A stretch of DNA of 64,000 bases, taken from the NCBI GenBank assembly GCA_933228895.1, contig OW121851.1:124853624-124917623 (forward strand), in the 5' to 3' direction. How positions within the stretch are numbered: position 1 is the stretch's first letter; the number at the start of each line of letters is the position of its first letter. Position numbers and translations under genes: made by a program. The DNA is from Platycnemis pennipes (taxonomy: Eukaryota > Arthropoda > Insecta > Odonata > Platycnemididae). Below, one piece after another: positions 22,125 through 34,600 of the stretch. The notes beneath the pieces were generated by a model, which saw only the letters and a program-made list of their open reading frames with translations, was not told the DNA's origin and ran no database searches.

Positions 22125-22340
22125 AGCGTTGACATCAACCTATTCTTTATGCATCACGTTATGGGGTCCATAGTTCAAAATCGAATCTGATAGGTCACCA
22201 GGCTTGAGGTATTACTCACATTGCAGTTAAACTTAAGTTGTACTAGTTTGTCGCTGAAAATCTCTTCCAAGGTCGATATTCGGACCCCAGCCCACCAGAT
22301 GGGAAGTCGGTACTTCAGCCACAGCCCCAATCCGATCTCC
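22125..22340 (-). mobile_element. SINE family B, second copy, minus strand
   Basis: The tRNA-like head on the minus strand runs 22335-22260, with box B the reverse complement of ATTCGGACCCCAG. It leads leftward to ATAGGTCACCAGG and CACATTGCAG at 22190-22226, matching 9768-9803. The middle block of the 9755 copy is absent, so this copy is internally deleted or a subfamily. Confidence 0.55.
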
Positions 22341-25185
22341 GGATGCATCATAATATAATTTTACATATACATTTCGTAATTTCAAAAGGTCTTGTGTACT
22401 GTACTGAAAAACGCTAAGACAAGCAGTGAAGTTGTGTTACCTAGTTGGTTTATTTTTGTATTTTCATCGCTGATGATTTCACGGGAAACTACGTGTGCGA
22501 CTCCTCTACTCGATACCCTATAGTTTTGTTAGCCACGCAAAAACCTAGAGTACTTACGTAAAATGTTTCTAGAATACTTCTGCTCAGCTATGCATTTTGT
22601 AGCCATTATTTCTTTTATTGGCTAGCAATTGCGTCAGTAATTGCATATCAGTATGCATTTCACATTGAAGCGCATGTATGGAATAACTTTTTATAATGCT
22701 ACGGATTTAGATATACCTATATATTTGATATTCTCGCTCATTAACTCATTATTTTTTGGACACAAATTGGATGAAAATCGCCCAAGATAAATTATAAAGA
22801 ATGGTGGTATAATTTTTGTAAGCACGCGAAGTTTCCTAGTAATCCTTTCCCTTCCGTCCTATTTTTGTGATTGCGAGAGATAATTCAGGTTTTAAAGACA
22901 TAATTCAGCTGTCTGTCAATCTACTCCTCGTTCTCTTTCCCAATCTTCTTGCTCAATGTCGCCGATGGCTTAAATTTCTGTCTCATATATCAGGTTACGA
23001 TCTAATTGTACCATTGAGGTAATGTTCGAAGATCGTTCGTAGTAATGGCTCTTCCATTTCATGTGTGGTGTGCATGTGGTTTACAAGGGATCCGCTGGTG
23101 TGGATGTTATTCTTGTACGAGACATACGTAGATACATACCTCGTGAATGCCACCATAAACGTACCTAAAATTCTTACTTCCCACCCATACTGATTTGCAT
23201 GTCTAAGTTTGACGTTCATTTGTACAGTTATAGAAGTAAGTGCGTGCACGTAATAATGTGCATTATATTAAGGAATGGGGTTGTTAGAGATTAGGACCTG
23301 TCTCCGGAAAATATAAAAAAAAGGATCATTAAGCATGAGATGACAATGGAAACTTGTTGTCTGTACGATTATACAAGTGACAATCACAATCAGGCAGCAT
23401 AAGTGGATGAAAGACGTTAAGGGGAGGTAATGGATCACTAAAAAAGGAAGATAACTAACCATTCTGAGTGGCATGAAAGTTAGCAGAAGATATGGATATT
23501 GAAAGGGGAATTTAGTGTCGAAAATTTAGTGTCTAGGTTGATAAATGAGAGAGGAATAGCAGGGTGGGGCCTTAAAAAGAACTAAGAATATTGCCTGAAT
23601 GCATGTGGGAGCGTAAAATAAAATCACATATTGTAACAGGAAATCCTAGGAAAAACAACGTGGGCTTTCGTAAACTCGTTAGAATTGGAAATCATGCGAA
23701 GACCATGAGTGCCAAAGAAGAAGCTTAGTACTTAATCAGTGATTTGCTATTCTGTGGAAGAGTATAAAACTGCTTACTTTCCTGATATTTTTCCATATCA
23801 AATTTGATATTGGTGGTGGTAGCCATAGAACGTGTATCAAACAGGTGTACTAATTTCATCTAGGCCCAGTTTTACAGTTCGTGGTGAACTTAATCCGTTT
23901 GTAGTCGCGTTTATTTCATTGAATGATAATCGTTGGCACTTTGAAGTACATCAGCTAGCCGGTTAGTGTATTTGAGGGATGGCGATAGAACTCAAAGTGG
24001 TAATCACATAGCGGAAACGTAATGGAACCGGGCTTTGAATTGAACTACTCCGATGGAAAATGGACAAATTAAGCTCCGTGTCGCTCATCACCTTTCTCGC
24101 AGTATGAATGTGAAATTTGAGAGGTTGTAGGACGAAGTGGACAAGTTTGGGAACGAGGTAATGTACGCATGCGTCTCTGAAACCATCATGATATGCTAAT
24201 GCGACTGTATCTCTAAAATTCCCACGGACCAACTCCCAAATTTCCCCTCATTCCAAATTTCACCGCTTTCGCGGTAATCGTGAGACGGGGAGAGGTAGGA
24301 CGTATGATTTTCACGCTTGAATTCAATCAAGATTTTGAGAATCCAGTCCACTCCAAGCTTTGTCCAGTGCTTTGTCCAGTCTGGACGATTCGTCTCGCCT
24401 TTCTTTTTCAGAGTACAACGGGATAATGAAGGGAAAAAAATTAACAAAGCCGTCGGATCCGTCTCGCAGTTCTTGTTCCCCCTGAGGGATCTCGGGAGAG
24501 GGCCATCTCTTCTCATTCTATGGTAAGGAAGATTCTTCTTGGGGATCTCAGTTCCGCAGCGGATATTTTTTGTGCGCGCGAATGTGCTTGGGGCTGATTG
24601 CCCAATGTTGTTCCTTGGACCTTCTTCCATAGGTTTCGCCTCAGAGCGATGTACTTACTTTTTTCCTCCAGCTTTGGTGTAAGTTTCGTAATTTCCTATG
24701 TCGGGTTGGCGACGAGAAGGCGGGAGACAAAAGCTATTTTTTTCCTTATCATCGGAAACGCGGCCGTTAAGTGTGAGCATCCGTAAATTCATCTTAGAAG
24801 CGATACATGTATCCTCACATTTTTTTTTTCTTCGAAAGGAATATTTTCCGCTTCTTGTTTCTTGTCCAGCGTCGCCGTCAATGTAATTATGGTGCACAGG
24901 AGAGTGATTTTGCGGTGCTGTCCACAAGCGTGACTTCCTTGAGAAGTACGCAATGATGCGTTAGTATAATATCTGTCTACGTTAGTATACTGTCTACTCT
25001 TTGAAACGATGGGGGGGCGTTTACTCGGTACCGAAATGGTTACTTTGTACACAGAATCGTTAGATCGAAACGAAAAATGAATTTTATAAGAAAAATTAAC
25101 CTTCTAACCAGATTATTTCACTCATAAATCAAAAATAAAAATAAGCAGAAGGTGACGCCCACCAAAAGAGTTGCTTAAAGGATAA
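22341..25185. other. Unassigned DNA
   Basis: Ordinary AT-rich sequence with minor structure. GCTTTGTCCAGT is repeated in tandem at 24358-24381. A purine-rich stretch at 23270-23720 may be a decayed retroelement but has no motif I can name. The 144-codon minus frame at 24196-24630 is unrecognised. Confidence 0.4.
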
Positions 25186-25189
25186 CTAC

Positions 25190-25484
25190 GTCATCCCCCT
25201 CCCGTCCTTGACTATTTGAGGGAAAGGGGGGAGGGGGGAGGGGCGTAAGGTCTGCTAGCACAGATCCTATCGCAACCACTTCTATTGGCAGAGTCAGCTG
25301 TGTGTTCCCCATTGTGATTCGACGAAGGAGTTTCGCAGTCTCAGTTGTGATGGGACTAAGTGGATGAAGTACGTGTCCTTTGCACGCTCACTTTTCCGAA
25401 AGGGGTTAAAACGTCTGTTTCTCGCCGCTTATAACTCGAGAACTAATTGACGGGTCGAATAACTGAAAAATACGGGTCTAAAAT
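25190..25484 (+). repeat. Ancient interspersed repeat of unknown class, copy 1
   Basis: Blocks shared with the reverse complement of 50600-51048 occur in the same order: TACGTCAT, a G-rich run, CAGAGTCAGCTGTGTGT, CATTGTGATT, CACTTTTC, CGCCGCTTAT, ACTCGAGAAC and TCGAATAAC. The match runs for roughly 300 bases with many substitutions. There is no coding frame and no evident terminal repeats. Confidence 0.8.
25213..25243 (+). other. G-quadruplex-forming tract inside the repeat
   Basis: GAGGG, then AAAGGGGGGAGGGGGGAGGG form at least four G tracts with short loops. The equivalent position of copy 2 (minus strand, about 51000-50945) is also G-rich. Confidence 0.6.
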
Positions 25485-25560
25485 GCCCATCGTCATCATC
25501 TGCATCTACGTAATACCCTGCGAGATATCGCGAGGGAGTGTGGCAGGGGGTGCTCGCTAC
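25485..25560 (-). mobile_element. LINE family 1, terminal fragment
   Basis: CTGCATCTACGTAATACCCT and GTGTGGCAGGGGGTG on + mark the antisense 3' terminus of family 1. Only about 75 bases are kept. Confidence 0.7.
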
Positions 25561-25594
25561 TTGATTTCCCACCCCCCTCCGTAATAAACCTTCC

Positions 25595-25670
25595 TCACTA
25601 ACCAAAATCCTAAGATTGGCTTGACGCAGCTCTTGATTCTCTCATCGGCTAACCTCTTATTGTTCGTTTT
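25595..25670 (-). mobile_element. RTE-like LINE (family 2), 3' terminal fragment
   Basis: AATCCTAAGATTGGCTTGAC, GCAGC and TTGATTCT match 14706-14752 of the long copy. This is the antisense 3' end, truncated after about 75 bases. Confidence 0.7.
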
Positions 25671-26139
25671 AAAAGTTGAAAGGAAAGCGTCCATTACCTA
25701 CGACGCAGCGAATCCTCTTCTCCCTATGATCGGGTGAATGATTGTTAGTGGCCTACTATCGCCAAGCCCGGCACCTTCAAAGGTTTATGTATCATTGGAT
25801 AAGGCTTCCTCGGATAGGACAAAACCACCTCCAAGTGCCTCCGCGTACAGTCCACGACCTCTTATTCAAAGATTAAAGCCACATATTTCCTACTACTGGC
25901 AAATTACTCTGAAGTGTATCTTTTCATAACATATATGTGAAAAAGAAAAAACCAAAAAAATGTTCAACTTGAATCTCGGTCAGGTTGTTGAGGTTAGAGC
26001 CCAATAAGTACTAAGTCAAACAGCGAGTTAATTTGCAGGTTGTTTAACAGGAGTTTATTCGTAACACACCAGAGTTGGAAGCTTGGAAGCGTGGTTTCCC
26101 AAGAAATATTCGGTGCCCGGAAATCATCCAGCTTGGATT
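25671..26139. other. Unassigned DNA
   Basis: Nothing assignable; short frames only. Confidence 0.4.
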
Positions 26140-26230
26140 TAGCAGTACGTATCCACATGCCACTCCCAGATTTGAACCCGCGATCTTTGGTCAGTAGTCC
26201 AAAGATTTGTCCTCTGGGCGGCCATCTCTC
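26140..26230 (-). mobile_element. tRNA-like SINE head, minus strand
   Basis: CAGATTTGAACCCGCGATC at 26165-26183 is the complement of a box B-like GCGGGTTCAAATCTG. A box A-like region follows toward 26225 (GGGCGGCCATC). No true tRNA fold was seen. Confidence 0.55.
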
Positions 26231-26284
26231 GAACTTCCCTCTTGAGCGCGGACATCGCGGAGAAAAGCGGGACATCTCGCGGCC

Positions 26285-26690
26285 TGTCGTCGATTCTTTT
26301 TAAATCATCCCCCCCCCACCCTTTTCCCTCTCTCCACCCCCACTCCCAACTCCATTTCAATCCCAATCTCCCCCGCGCCGCTGTCCCCTATTTACGTCAG
26401 AAGTGGGGAGTCATTGCCATCTTCCCCGAAATAGACCTCCTCTGGGGGCCCCGAAAATCTATCCCAATCTCCCGTCCCCCTAGCGGAGGGAATTGAGAAG
26501 CTTGCAGGTGACCGGATGGGAGTAGTTTGTTGCCTCACGCTCCTCTCACCCCCCACCCCTACACCCCCACCAACCCCCCCTCCCACTTGCGCCAACCCCC
26601 TTCTCTGTTTGATCTTTGATTGGAACCTTTCGCCTTCGGCCTTTGTCAGCCCGAGTTCCGATTTCCACGCGTGTCCTCTCATCAGGACAT
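26285..26690 (+). other. C-rich / pyrimidine-rich block
   Basis: Runs such as CCCCCCCCACCC at about 26309 and CACCCCCCACCCCTACACCC at 26548 give the minus strand G-quadruplex potential. Overlapping frames on both strands have no recognisable content. Confidence 0.5.
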
Positions 26691-26814
26691 CTGTTAGTGG
26701 CTACCTCCTGCAGACTAGAATGGGAAGGATTGCGGCAACTGTGAACAGACCAACACCGGACGAGAAGTATCTGGATCATTTCCTCTCTAAGCTAGTAATA
26801 AGGTTCAGAACGTA

Positions 26815-27230
26815 CTAAAATCTAGATCTACATAATACCCTCCAAGCCACCGTAAACGTGTGTGGCAGGGGGTTAATTCATCACAAACATGCATTACATG
26901 TCATGCATAAAAATTATTAGTAACAATATTCTGGTATAAACATCACAGTTTATAAAAGATAAAAATAGCGAAGCAAGTACGCGAAAACATGCTGTTAGCT
27001 GGTTAACGTTAAAATTCTTACACCAACTTACAACTATCCATTGATGCGCTCGTATTTATGCCATTGGATATATTTACAGCTATTCATAACCCTAATTGTA
27101 CGAGGAAAGAAGGGTATCTTGAATCTATCGTTTCGGCAATCGATTTCTCTAATTTTGTGAATATGGCCCAGTCTGCCATAGAAAGTTGAGTTCGGAAAGA
27201 ATTTTTTACGCCATACTTACGTGATGGAAC
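26815..27230 (-). mobile_element. LINE family 1, 3' end with last codons
   Basis: ATCTACATAATACCCTCCAA and GTGTGTGGCAGGGGGTTAAT on + mark the antisense 3' terminus. On the minus strand, 27125-27091 reads FKIPFFPRTI, the family's C-terminal motif. The UTR between aligns with the copies at 17815 and 54956. Confidence 0.85.
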
Positions 27231-27284
27231 CCTTTGTTGTATCTGATACCACCTTTTCATCGCGATCGATATAGATCTGGAAGT

Positions 27285-27360
27285 TATCCAGTCTACATCT
27301 ACGCGATACTCTGCAAGCCACCGCGAGGGTGTGTGACGTGGTGAAGATCACCCCCTGATC
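27285..27360 (-). mobile_element. LINE family 1, terminal fragment
   Basis: CTACATCTACGCGATACTCT, GCAAGCCACC and GTGTGTGACGTGGTGAAGAT lie directly beyond the preceding copy's 5' truncation. This marks an independent insertion in the same orientation. Confidence 0.7.
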
Positions 27361-28929
27361 CAATGTGACAAGGAAGCGGTATGGCCTACTTGGATTAGAT
27401 ATATTTCTATTGCGTTTATTGTTCTATAGCATAGAGTAAGAATATACGTACTCCCTGTTCATAGGTAATGTCTGAGGCCATTTTTTAGATGCAGTAAAAC
27501 ATGTTTATTTTTATTCACTCTTTAAGACATTGAGATCAAAATCGGCAACTTTGTGAGGTGAATCAGTTTTCCATTTTGGCCATTAACGCCTGAGTTACTA
27601 GTTTATGTGGCTTTTTGATCCAATAGAGACACCCTTTGCAATCATCCGCAGGTTGTTTGTTCATGGTTCTCACAGCTCATTTGTCGTGAAGGAAGTGTAC
27701 TTTCTATTTAAGCAATTCCATTACACTCGTAACTCAGTTGGAAATGAAATATGACTAAATGAGTATCAAATTGCAGCGGTTCCAGGTTCACATTTTTGAG
27801 TATTTTCCAAACGATTTCTTTCCCTTCGTGTGGTTGGCAGCACTGCTGCTAGTTCTCTACGCTAGCCAAGCCTGTCGATGGACGCCGTATCTTCTTCTGT
27901 CGTTGTCTTTTAATGCGCTTCCTCACCAGCGAATTGAAGTCTCATCGCCTGGGTTATCAGTTGCGTAACAGTAAAGAAGTGATTGATAATCATAAATGTT
28001 TAGTGCCCTATGAAGAAAGAAGAATTGCCTCTTGACATTGGCTTCCGTTCCGTTAAGAAGCCTTATATTTTGATCACAATACATTCTTACTGTCTCCTGT
28101 GGAAAAGAAAAAACATTGGATGCCAGCTCAAATTTGTGCCGTTGAAGGAACTGTATGGTGCTCATAAAATGAATGTTACCGTTAACGTAATCATTTGAGC
28201 TTGAAAAAGGTTTTTTTTTATAATCTTCCTAACATACTTAGTTACAAGTCTACAAAAGTAGTAAGCTGACCAAATATCATTACCTTCATATTCAGAGTTC
28301 CCAGCAAGTCATCTTTAGGGTGTGGAACAGATGAACCATCACCAAACCTGCAATAAGTACGTGCACTAATACGTACATATTTTAGTACACATAAGAAAAA
28401 CGGGCATCAGATATTCTGGAGCGATTTGACGGCAACTGAATGATCATTAGCAATGTAATAATATAATATGCATTAATGGGTTAAGCATCAAGGTTTGATT
28501 TAATTAAGTTTTGTAACGCTAGTTAATATGCATTAGTTGCGTTGAAAACTTTTTTAAGATATATAGACGCTTGGATCCCCACGAATGAAGATAGGTGTGT
28601 GGCATAACGTAGATGAATAGGTACAGACTAATTTAAATCTCTTGTCATTCTCCAAAAACAGTTTGTAAAGCATGAAAACACGTTTAAATTATTATATTGG
28701 CTAACTAGATTACACCGGCCTATTCTTTTTATAATGCTACCTTTTATGATCTATTATTGATCTCCTTAATGGAAAACATTCTAAATCTATCATCTCGTCA
28801 GTCTATCTCTCAATGTTCATGACCACCGAAGCATTTTTGTTTTCCTCTGGTTTAGGAACCGTTCCAACGCAAGTTCATAGACGCCTACCACCAAAGATAC
28901 CACTCGGGGATAGACACATCGCCAGGTAG
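27361..28929. other. Unassigned AT-rich DNA
   Basis: No gene or assignable repeat. ATGCATTA recurs at 28470 and 28530. Confidence 0.4.
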
Positions 28930-29480
28930 CCGATGATAAAGCCGTGAGCTCTATTCCTGCCCCTCCCTCTTCTTGATGTCTTGAATCAAAATGCCGCCGT
29001 GAGACTTTCGCAACGGGCGTGCGAGCGAAATGTCACCGCCGCGAATGATCTTTCAGGTGCGTTCTCGCACGCATTAATCCGGCCCGGGGTTGAATTCAGT
29101 CCATCTCGCGGACCGAGTATCATATCTCCCGCGTTGCTCTGATTCATCCGGATTATCACCATCGCGGCAGGCTCCTCTTGTTCCGCCAGCTCCCGGCATC
29201 CTCCTGGGGCTCTTGCACATCCGCACGTCCCTGACCCGTATTTCCTCCTCCTTAGCTCCCCAAGACGGCCCAATTCCTCCCCACTGTCCGTGGAGGACTT
29301 GGGAGATCTTCCGAAGGACTATTCGATGTTTGTTTAGCTATTTCGATGTGCGTGCGTGTTTGTAACTAAGTTCGTGTGTGGTGCAATCATCGCATTGTTC
29401 GATTCCTCGTCTTGATCCGTTCCTCCTTCTTTGACCCGCTCAGTATCGCCCGCCCGAGTTTTATGGGGGTATTCTTTTCA
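28930..29480. other. GC- and CpG-rich island
   Basis: A GC-rich stretch with many CpGs, notably 28995-29130. Opposed frames of 91 and 95 codons carry no recognised domain. It could be a regulatory island or exon remnant; no splice context supports an exon. Confidence 0.4.
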
Positions 29481-29584
29481 GTACGCTGAGATTCTGTGAT
29501 ATGTTTAACAGTGTGTCTAAACTGCTGAAAGCATTAGGAACGGATGCAGTACCAGTACGGACATCAATGTTCGGGCACAAGTGG

Positions 29585-29760
29585 AAATTCCGCGTCCATA
29601 ATCATAGGTCAGTTATTCTTAGATTGGTTTGACGCAGCTTTACACCCGATTCTTCTCCTATCGACTACTTTTCAATCCACTCGTACACAAGAGTTTACTT
29701 TGCATCCTCAACCCTTCCATCACTCGTACGTATTCACATCCTTCATCTACTCAAAGTCAT
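29585..29760 (-). mobile_element. RTE-like LINE (family 2), 3' fragment
   Basis: TTCTTAGATTGGTTTGACGC, AGCTTTACACCCGATTCTTC and CCTATCGACTACTTTTCA correspond to 14706-14765 of the long copy. The rest is more decayed. Confidence 0.6.
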
Positions 29761-30224
29761 AGGAATACATCCCTTGCTTTTCGTTTTCGCATCTCTGTCA
29801 TTCCCGACTAAAAACGTAAATATTTAAACTTACGTTTGTTTACTCATGTTTGTTTGTATGTGCATGAGTAAAAGTTGAACATTTTACATTTTAAGAGTAA
29901 TGTAGTACTGAAGCTTGGAATGTCGTAAACGTTGGCCGAAAAGGTGGTAGTAACCTCTTTTAGGTAGTTAACTGAATTTATGATAGTCCTTATATTCTCC
30001 ATTAGTGTACACCCTTTACACTTAAGGTTAGGCGCTAGTAACCTCGGAGAATTAAAACCTTGTAGGTAAAAAACCGTATGTATAAAAAACGTCTTTTATT
30101 TCTTCAGCGATTTAAGCAAAAAAGATACCGACTCCCGCGTAATTTGCAGGGTCATTTATCTTTTGAATCAAAAACACATTGGAAAGTATTAATTTTTAAT
30201 TCTACAAATGCTATCCAAAATACG
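29761..30224. other. Unassigned AT-rich DNA
   Basis: Nothing assignable. Confidence 0.4.
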
Positions 30225-30425
30225 GGATAGTGTGGAAGCCCAGTTGGTAGAGTATCGGGCTGTTAACCGGAGGTCCTAGGTTCGAAACGGGAGAGGCCTT
30301 TGATTATGTCCAGCCGAACCCAGGCTGCTTATTTACTCCCTTTTTGTCTCTTCTGGCTCCACCTCACCGACCAGACCAACCTTCTGGTAGAACGCACCCC
30401 TAAATCTCAACTTGTATCGTAAAGA
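30225..30425 (+). mobile_element. tRNA-derived SINE with good boxes A and B
   Basis: AGCCCAGTTGGTAGAGTATC (30238-30257) and GGTTCGAAACG (30280-30290) are close to the pol III box A and box B consensus, at the usual spacing. The body continues through CAGCCGAACCCAGGCTG and CCTTCTGGTAGAACGC. The cloverleaf is not maintained, so it is a SINE head and not a tRNA gene. It may be a younger relative of the family A or C heads. Confidence 0.7.
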
Positions 30426-31199
30426 CCAATTTCCACTGCTTGAAAATTACAGTGTGGTTCAGTCAGTCTTAATGCACTTATTATTGCACTGGATTTTACT
30501 TGTTGGCTGTTCCATTTTTCCATCATCCATAGTCTAAAATAAGTTTCGAATTTTTAAAATGCCGAATACTTAGGAGCCGTCTCTTCATCCCCGATGGCAG
30601 TAGGTGGTTGACATTTCACTACAGTTGCAAATTTTCATGGCGCATACATTCAGTTCTCGAGGAGTACATATCCATAAAACCATCATGTTTCTTTGGCGAT
30701 AATTATTCATCCTTTTTCTCGCCTCGGTGGCCGAGAGAGAGAGGAGGCGCCCCGAGCCTGTGTTTATGTAGCATTTCGATGTTTTTTGGGTCACGGCCAT
30801 CTCTCATTCTCTCCCTCCATACCTCTCCCCTTTCACCCACCCAAATCCCCTTCCCCTCCAGCGAGGCGAAAATATTTGCCGCGCGATCTGGTCCCAACGT
30901 AAGAGAGTGCACTCCGTTGCCAAGGTGATGCATGCATATCTAACCGCCCTCCCAACGGCCCAATGCATTTCTACATTTACATATTCAAGGAGTACTTATC
31001 AAGCTACCGCAGGGACTAACAGGGCCAGAGAGTGAATCTACGTCACCGTTGCGTGTACCAACCATATGTTAGTAAATATCGAAAAAAGTTTTTTTTTCGA
31101 TCAAGGAAAACATTCACCAAGTGAAGGCCTATGTTGTATCTATGATTAGTAATATTATATTACTGATCGTACGTTTATGCCAAAGAAATTGACTTCGGA
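30426..31199. other. Unassigned DNA with a short pyrimidine-rich patch
   Basis: The stretch 30770-30870 is C/T-rich and hosts three overlapping frames of 69-106 codons without a domain. GTTGCCAAGGTGAT at 30915 resembles half an X-box. Confidence 0.35.
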
Positions 31200-31290
31200 A
31201 ATACAACTACATGTTCATAATATGCGGAAAGCCATCTTAAGGCTGTGTGGCAGATGGTGAATCGCCACCTGGTATACATTATCGATCAGA
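31200..31290 (-). mobile_element. LINE family 1, terminal fragment (degenerate)
   Basis: CATAATATGCGGAAAGCCAT and GTGTGGCAGATGGTGAATC retain the antisense 3' terminus with several substitutions. Confidence 0.55.
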
Positions 31291-31429
31291 GAGAATAAGT
31301 TTACCCTTAATACCATGCAAGTATGCATAATATACTACTCCGTGCGTGCAATGCTTTGATTTAACTAGGAGGAACAATGTTATCACCCTAAGGAAAATGG
31401 TAGACCAGCAGTTACGAAACACGTGAAAT

Positions 31430-31600
31430 GTTGGCTGTAAGAGTTTTGACTATTACAAAGTCATTATCGATTCTGTAAGAGTTTCGACTATCACAGTCAT
31501 TATCGAGGTGTAGTAGTCGAAACCCTGGGTCGGATGAAGTAAAACTTTCTATGGAATATTACAATGTGAAAATATTTCCACACTATTGCAATGTGGTTCC
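31430..31600 (+). mobile_element. Relic of the foldback / hammerhead-like family
   Basis: TAGTCGAAACCCTGGGTCGG followed by ATGAAGTAAAACTTT aligns with TTGTCGAAACCATGGTCGAA and GTAAATTAAACTTT in the right arm of the 18143 element. To its left, a unit of about 36 bases (TGTAAGAGTTTTGACTAT and CAAAGTCATTATCGA) is present twice in tandem, at 31438 and 31475. The full inverted structure is lost. Confidence 0.5.
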
Positions 31601-34600
31601 ACCAAGTTAAGCCTAAAAATTTGATATATCTTCTCACACTTCTCACACACTTTATCATCCCTTAGCATTGATTAAATCTATTATTGCTGTTTATTATGCG
31701 TGGGTACAGTGGCATTTAAAAAATTATATGTAATATCTCTGATCCCGATCTCTAATTTTACATTTAGAATCATGCGCTGGACCAATCGGCCCTTTTTGAA
31801 GAAGTGGCTAAGGTAATACTAGCATCACACGGGCGAATAAAACCTTTGTAATAAAGTCCGTGTATTCCTTCTGCATTGTTTCGTTCGGTCTCATTGCTGT
31901 GCCCTCCCTCATTACTATGCGTAACCTCTGTGACGTTGGCTGAAGGAATGAAATTACCAGAATAATGAAAGCCATGATTCACGCCTCATTGCACCTCTGG
32001 TGAATCATGTTTGTGTCATCGTTGGAGAAGTCACTTTTCATTAACTTTGTTCAAAGACACCGATGTCGTAAATATATGCCGTTTCATTGGGAATATTTTT
32101 AGCTGAATCTACCCGTTTCGTGACGTATATACTTTCAATGTGCTCGTATGTGAGCGGTATTTTTTCAAACTGATTCTACATATGCATCGCCATACATATG
32201 CATCGAATGTGCCGAGAGAAAAGGTCATCTGTTGGATGAGGAAATTAGTTATGCGCCAAAAACATTCGTAGTCCTTTATTATGCAAATGTAAATGCTCTA
32301 AATAATTGGTTGTGTCAGGCGAAACTTCGTGGAATTTGCTTAAGATAGTGAAATAAAATCTGTAACCGTGTAATTCCACATAAAATTTATGACTTCATAA
32401 GTCTAAATCTTTGTTGTCGATTTTACTTTTATTTATTTAATAATTTTTTAGTTCACCCAACATGAAAACATAATAATACGGTAAACGAATTTCACAGTTA
32501 AATCATAATTACAATCCTAATACACAAACATAATACAATCATAGTACAATTAATTACATCAGTCAATAAAGTTAATGTGGAATTACAAGGTTGCAGCTTT
32601 CATTTCACAAGCTCTACATAATTTTTCAAAATTTTTACGCTCTTGTGGGCTGTTATTTCCATCAAAGTATGCATATTCCTCTTACTATGTCAATCGAGAC
32701 GTGCCATGAGGCAAATCCTCAGGATTTCGTGAAAACGTGGTGCACGAATTTGTTTTATTACTTCCTCATACGGCACAGATTAAAAAAAAAATTTTTGAAA
32801 GAGAACGATGGTAAATAAGAACGTGTCATGCTCTATTTTTCAAAACTACGATACACGTCATGCGCAAATCTTGTTTAGATACTACCAAGGGTGATAGACT
32901 AAGCAACGCCATTGTAATTTTTGGGTCAGTTAAAAAGGCAATTGTCGATTCACGCGACATAGTTGATTGACATAAAAACATAAAGGCTGAGTGCCTGGAA
33001 CTGTTGGTGGTGATGCAACTTTCGCATTCCAATTTTTCTCACAATTGATGCCCTCCAATGATCTGTATAGCATCAGTTTCCACTCTCTTTGTTTTTCAAG
33101 TTCGCCTTATGGCCGTATCTGTCGGCGCTTGCGATTGTTAGGTACGGGTGCGAAAATAAACCTTTTCTAGAAAAAGGGTCTGTCCGTCACTTTGTCTTTC
33201 AAGAAGCCCTTGCAAATGACTAATCCGGTGCATTTCGGAGGGTTCCAAGTTTAGAGATGATATAACTCTCTGTTGTTTCGAGTCTTCGGGTGCGAAGGGA
33301 GCTTTGTGTTCGTTACAGTTGAGTTAGCGTCAGGACGCCAAGATTAAAATGGCTGAAACGTACACATTTTCTGCCTTTTCCAAGGAAAAATTCATCTCTT
33401 TCGTTCCTCCTCTTTATTTCTCTTGGACGTGATCTTTCTCAATGAGTAATAACTAAAATGAGATGGGAGATGAAAAAATGAAATTTTATATAATTTCTTT
33501 TCAATCCGATATTTTTGATGGAGAAAGGATATTTGATTTTTTTCAGATCGCCTATTCATTCGATGCATTTAATTGTGCCATGTTTTGCTGACAGAGCTAT
33601 AATATTGTTTTAAAGTTTTCTCCTCTATTTTTATACAGCATTAATTTCTCTGCATAATCAGCGTAAGTTTGCTTTGATTTGTGACTAAATAAATGACTCC
33701 CTTCTACCAGAGGCTGCTGGGAGCGTTTGTAGCGTGGGCATTCATCTTATCGTTGTCTTAATCCGAACGTAAAACTTGTGTCTTTTAGTTGAGTAAATAC
33801 TCTTTCACTGAGTGACAAACGGCTTTCGTTACTTGGCCCATTAAGGATAGGTGGGTATTTGGGAAGATGTAGTGATCAATTCGAGCGATCACATCAAACT
33901 TACCCCATGCATGAAAAGCGTAAGGGGTGCGTATGAGCTGTAAGTATCCCTTTTCGTTCAATATTTAGGCTTTTAGGCTGAGACAGAACAGAATTTTTGG
34001 GGGATCCGTTCCCACGTCTTCCTTGGAGTGCGTTCCTACCTATCAAAGGCGTTGGTAGCTTTGTTAGTCGGAATTGGCGAAACCTTTTATTTCTGACGTG
34101 TTGGTCGACCAGAGATGATTTCTGGAAGGGCTATCGGGCGCTTTTTCTGCGTGGCTGAAATATTGTGGTAATCTCTCCTGCGGTGGTAAACGTTCTCTTG
34201 GGATTTATGAGGCCGTCTGCGCTTCTTTTCGTGGGACTGAAAGGGGTGGGTAGGCGCCCTTGATTGCAGGTCGCTGATTTAGAGCATTTACTAGCTCCAA
34301 ACTAGATCCCTATCCACTTAAGCAATCAGTAGTGATGCTTATGTTCTGCCTTATTACTTTTAATGTGTCTTACAAAATACAAAAATATGTCTGTAAAAAA
34401 TACAATTTTTCGTACATACATAAAATGTTTCTCAATTTGGGTTCTAAATGGACGAATATTAATTGGATAAGAAGGTGGAAGCTAGTCGTAAGCAGTGGCA
34501 AATCGAATTTCGCAGTATGAGTGCCCACCCAGAGAATTATTTCCGTACCTTTGGAGGAGTTTCCTGGCGTCCATCCAGTCCCTAAAGGGTAGCAGTGGTT

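Noticed and set aside
30225..30300. Possible tRNA gene with good A and B boxes
   Set aside because: The acceptor and anticodon stems do not pair, and the sequence continues into a SINE-type body.
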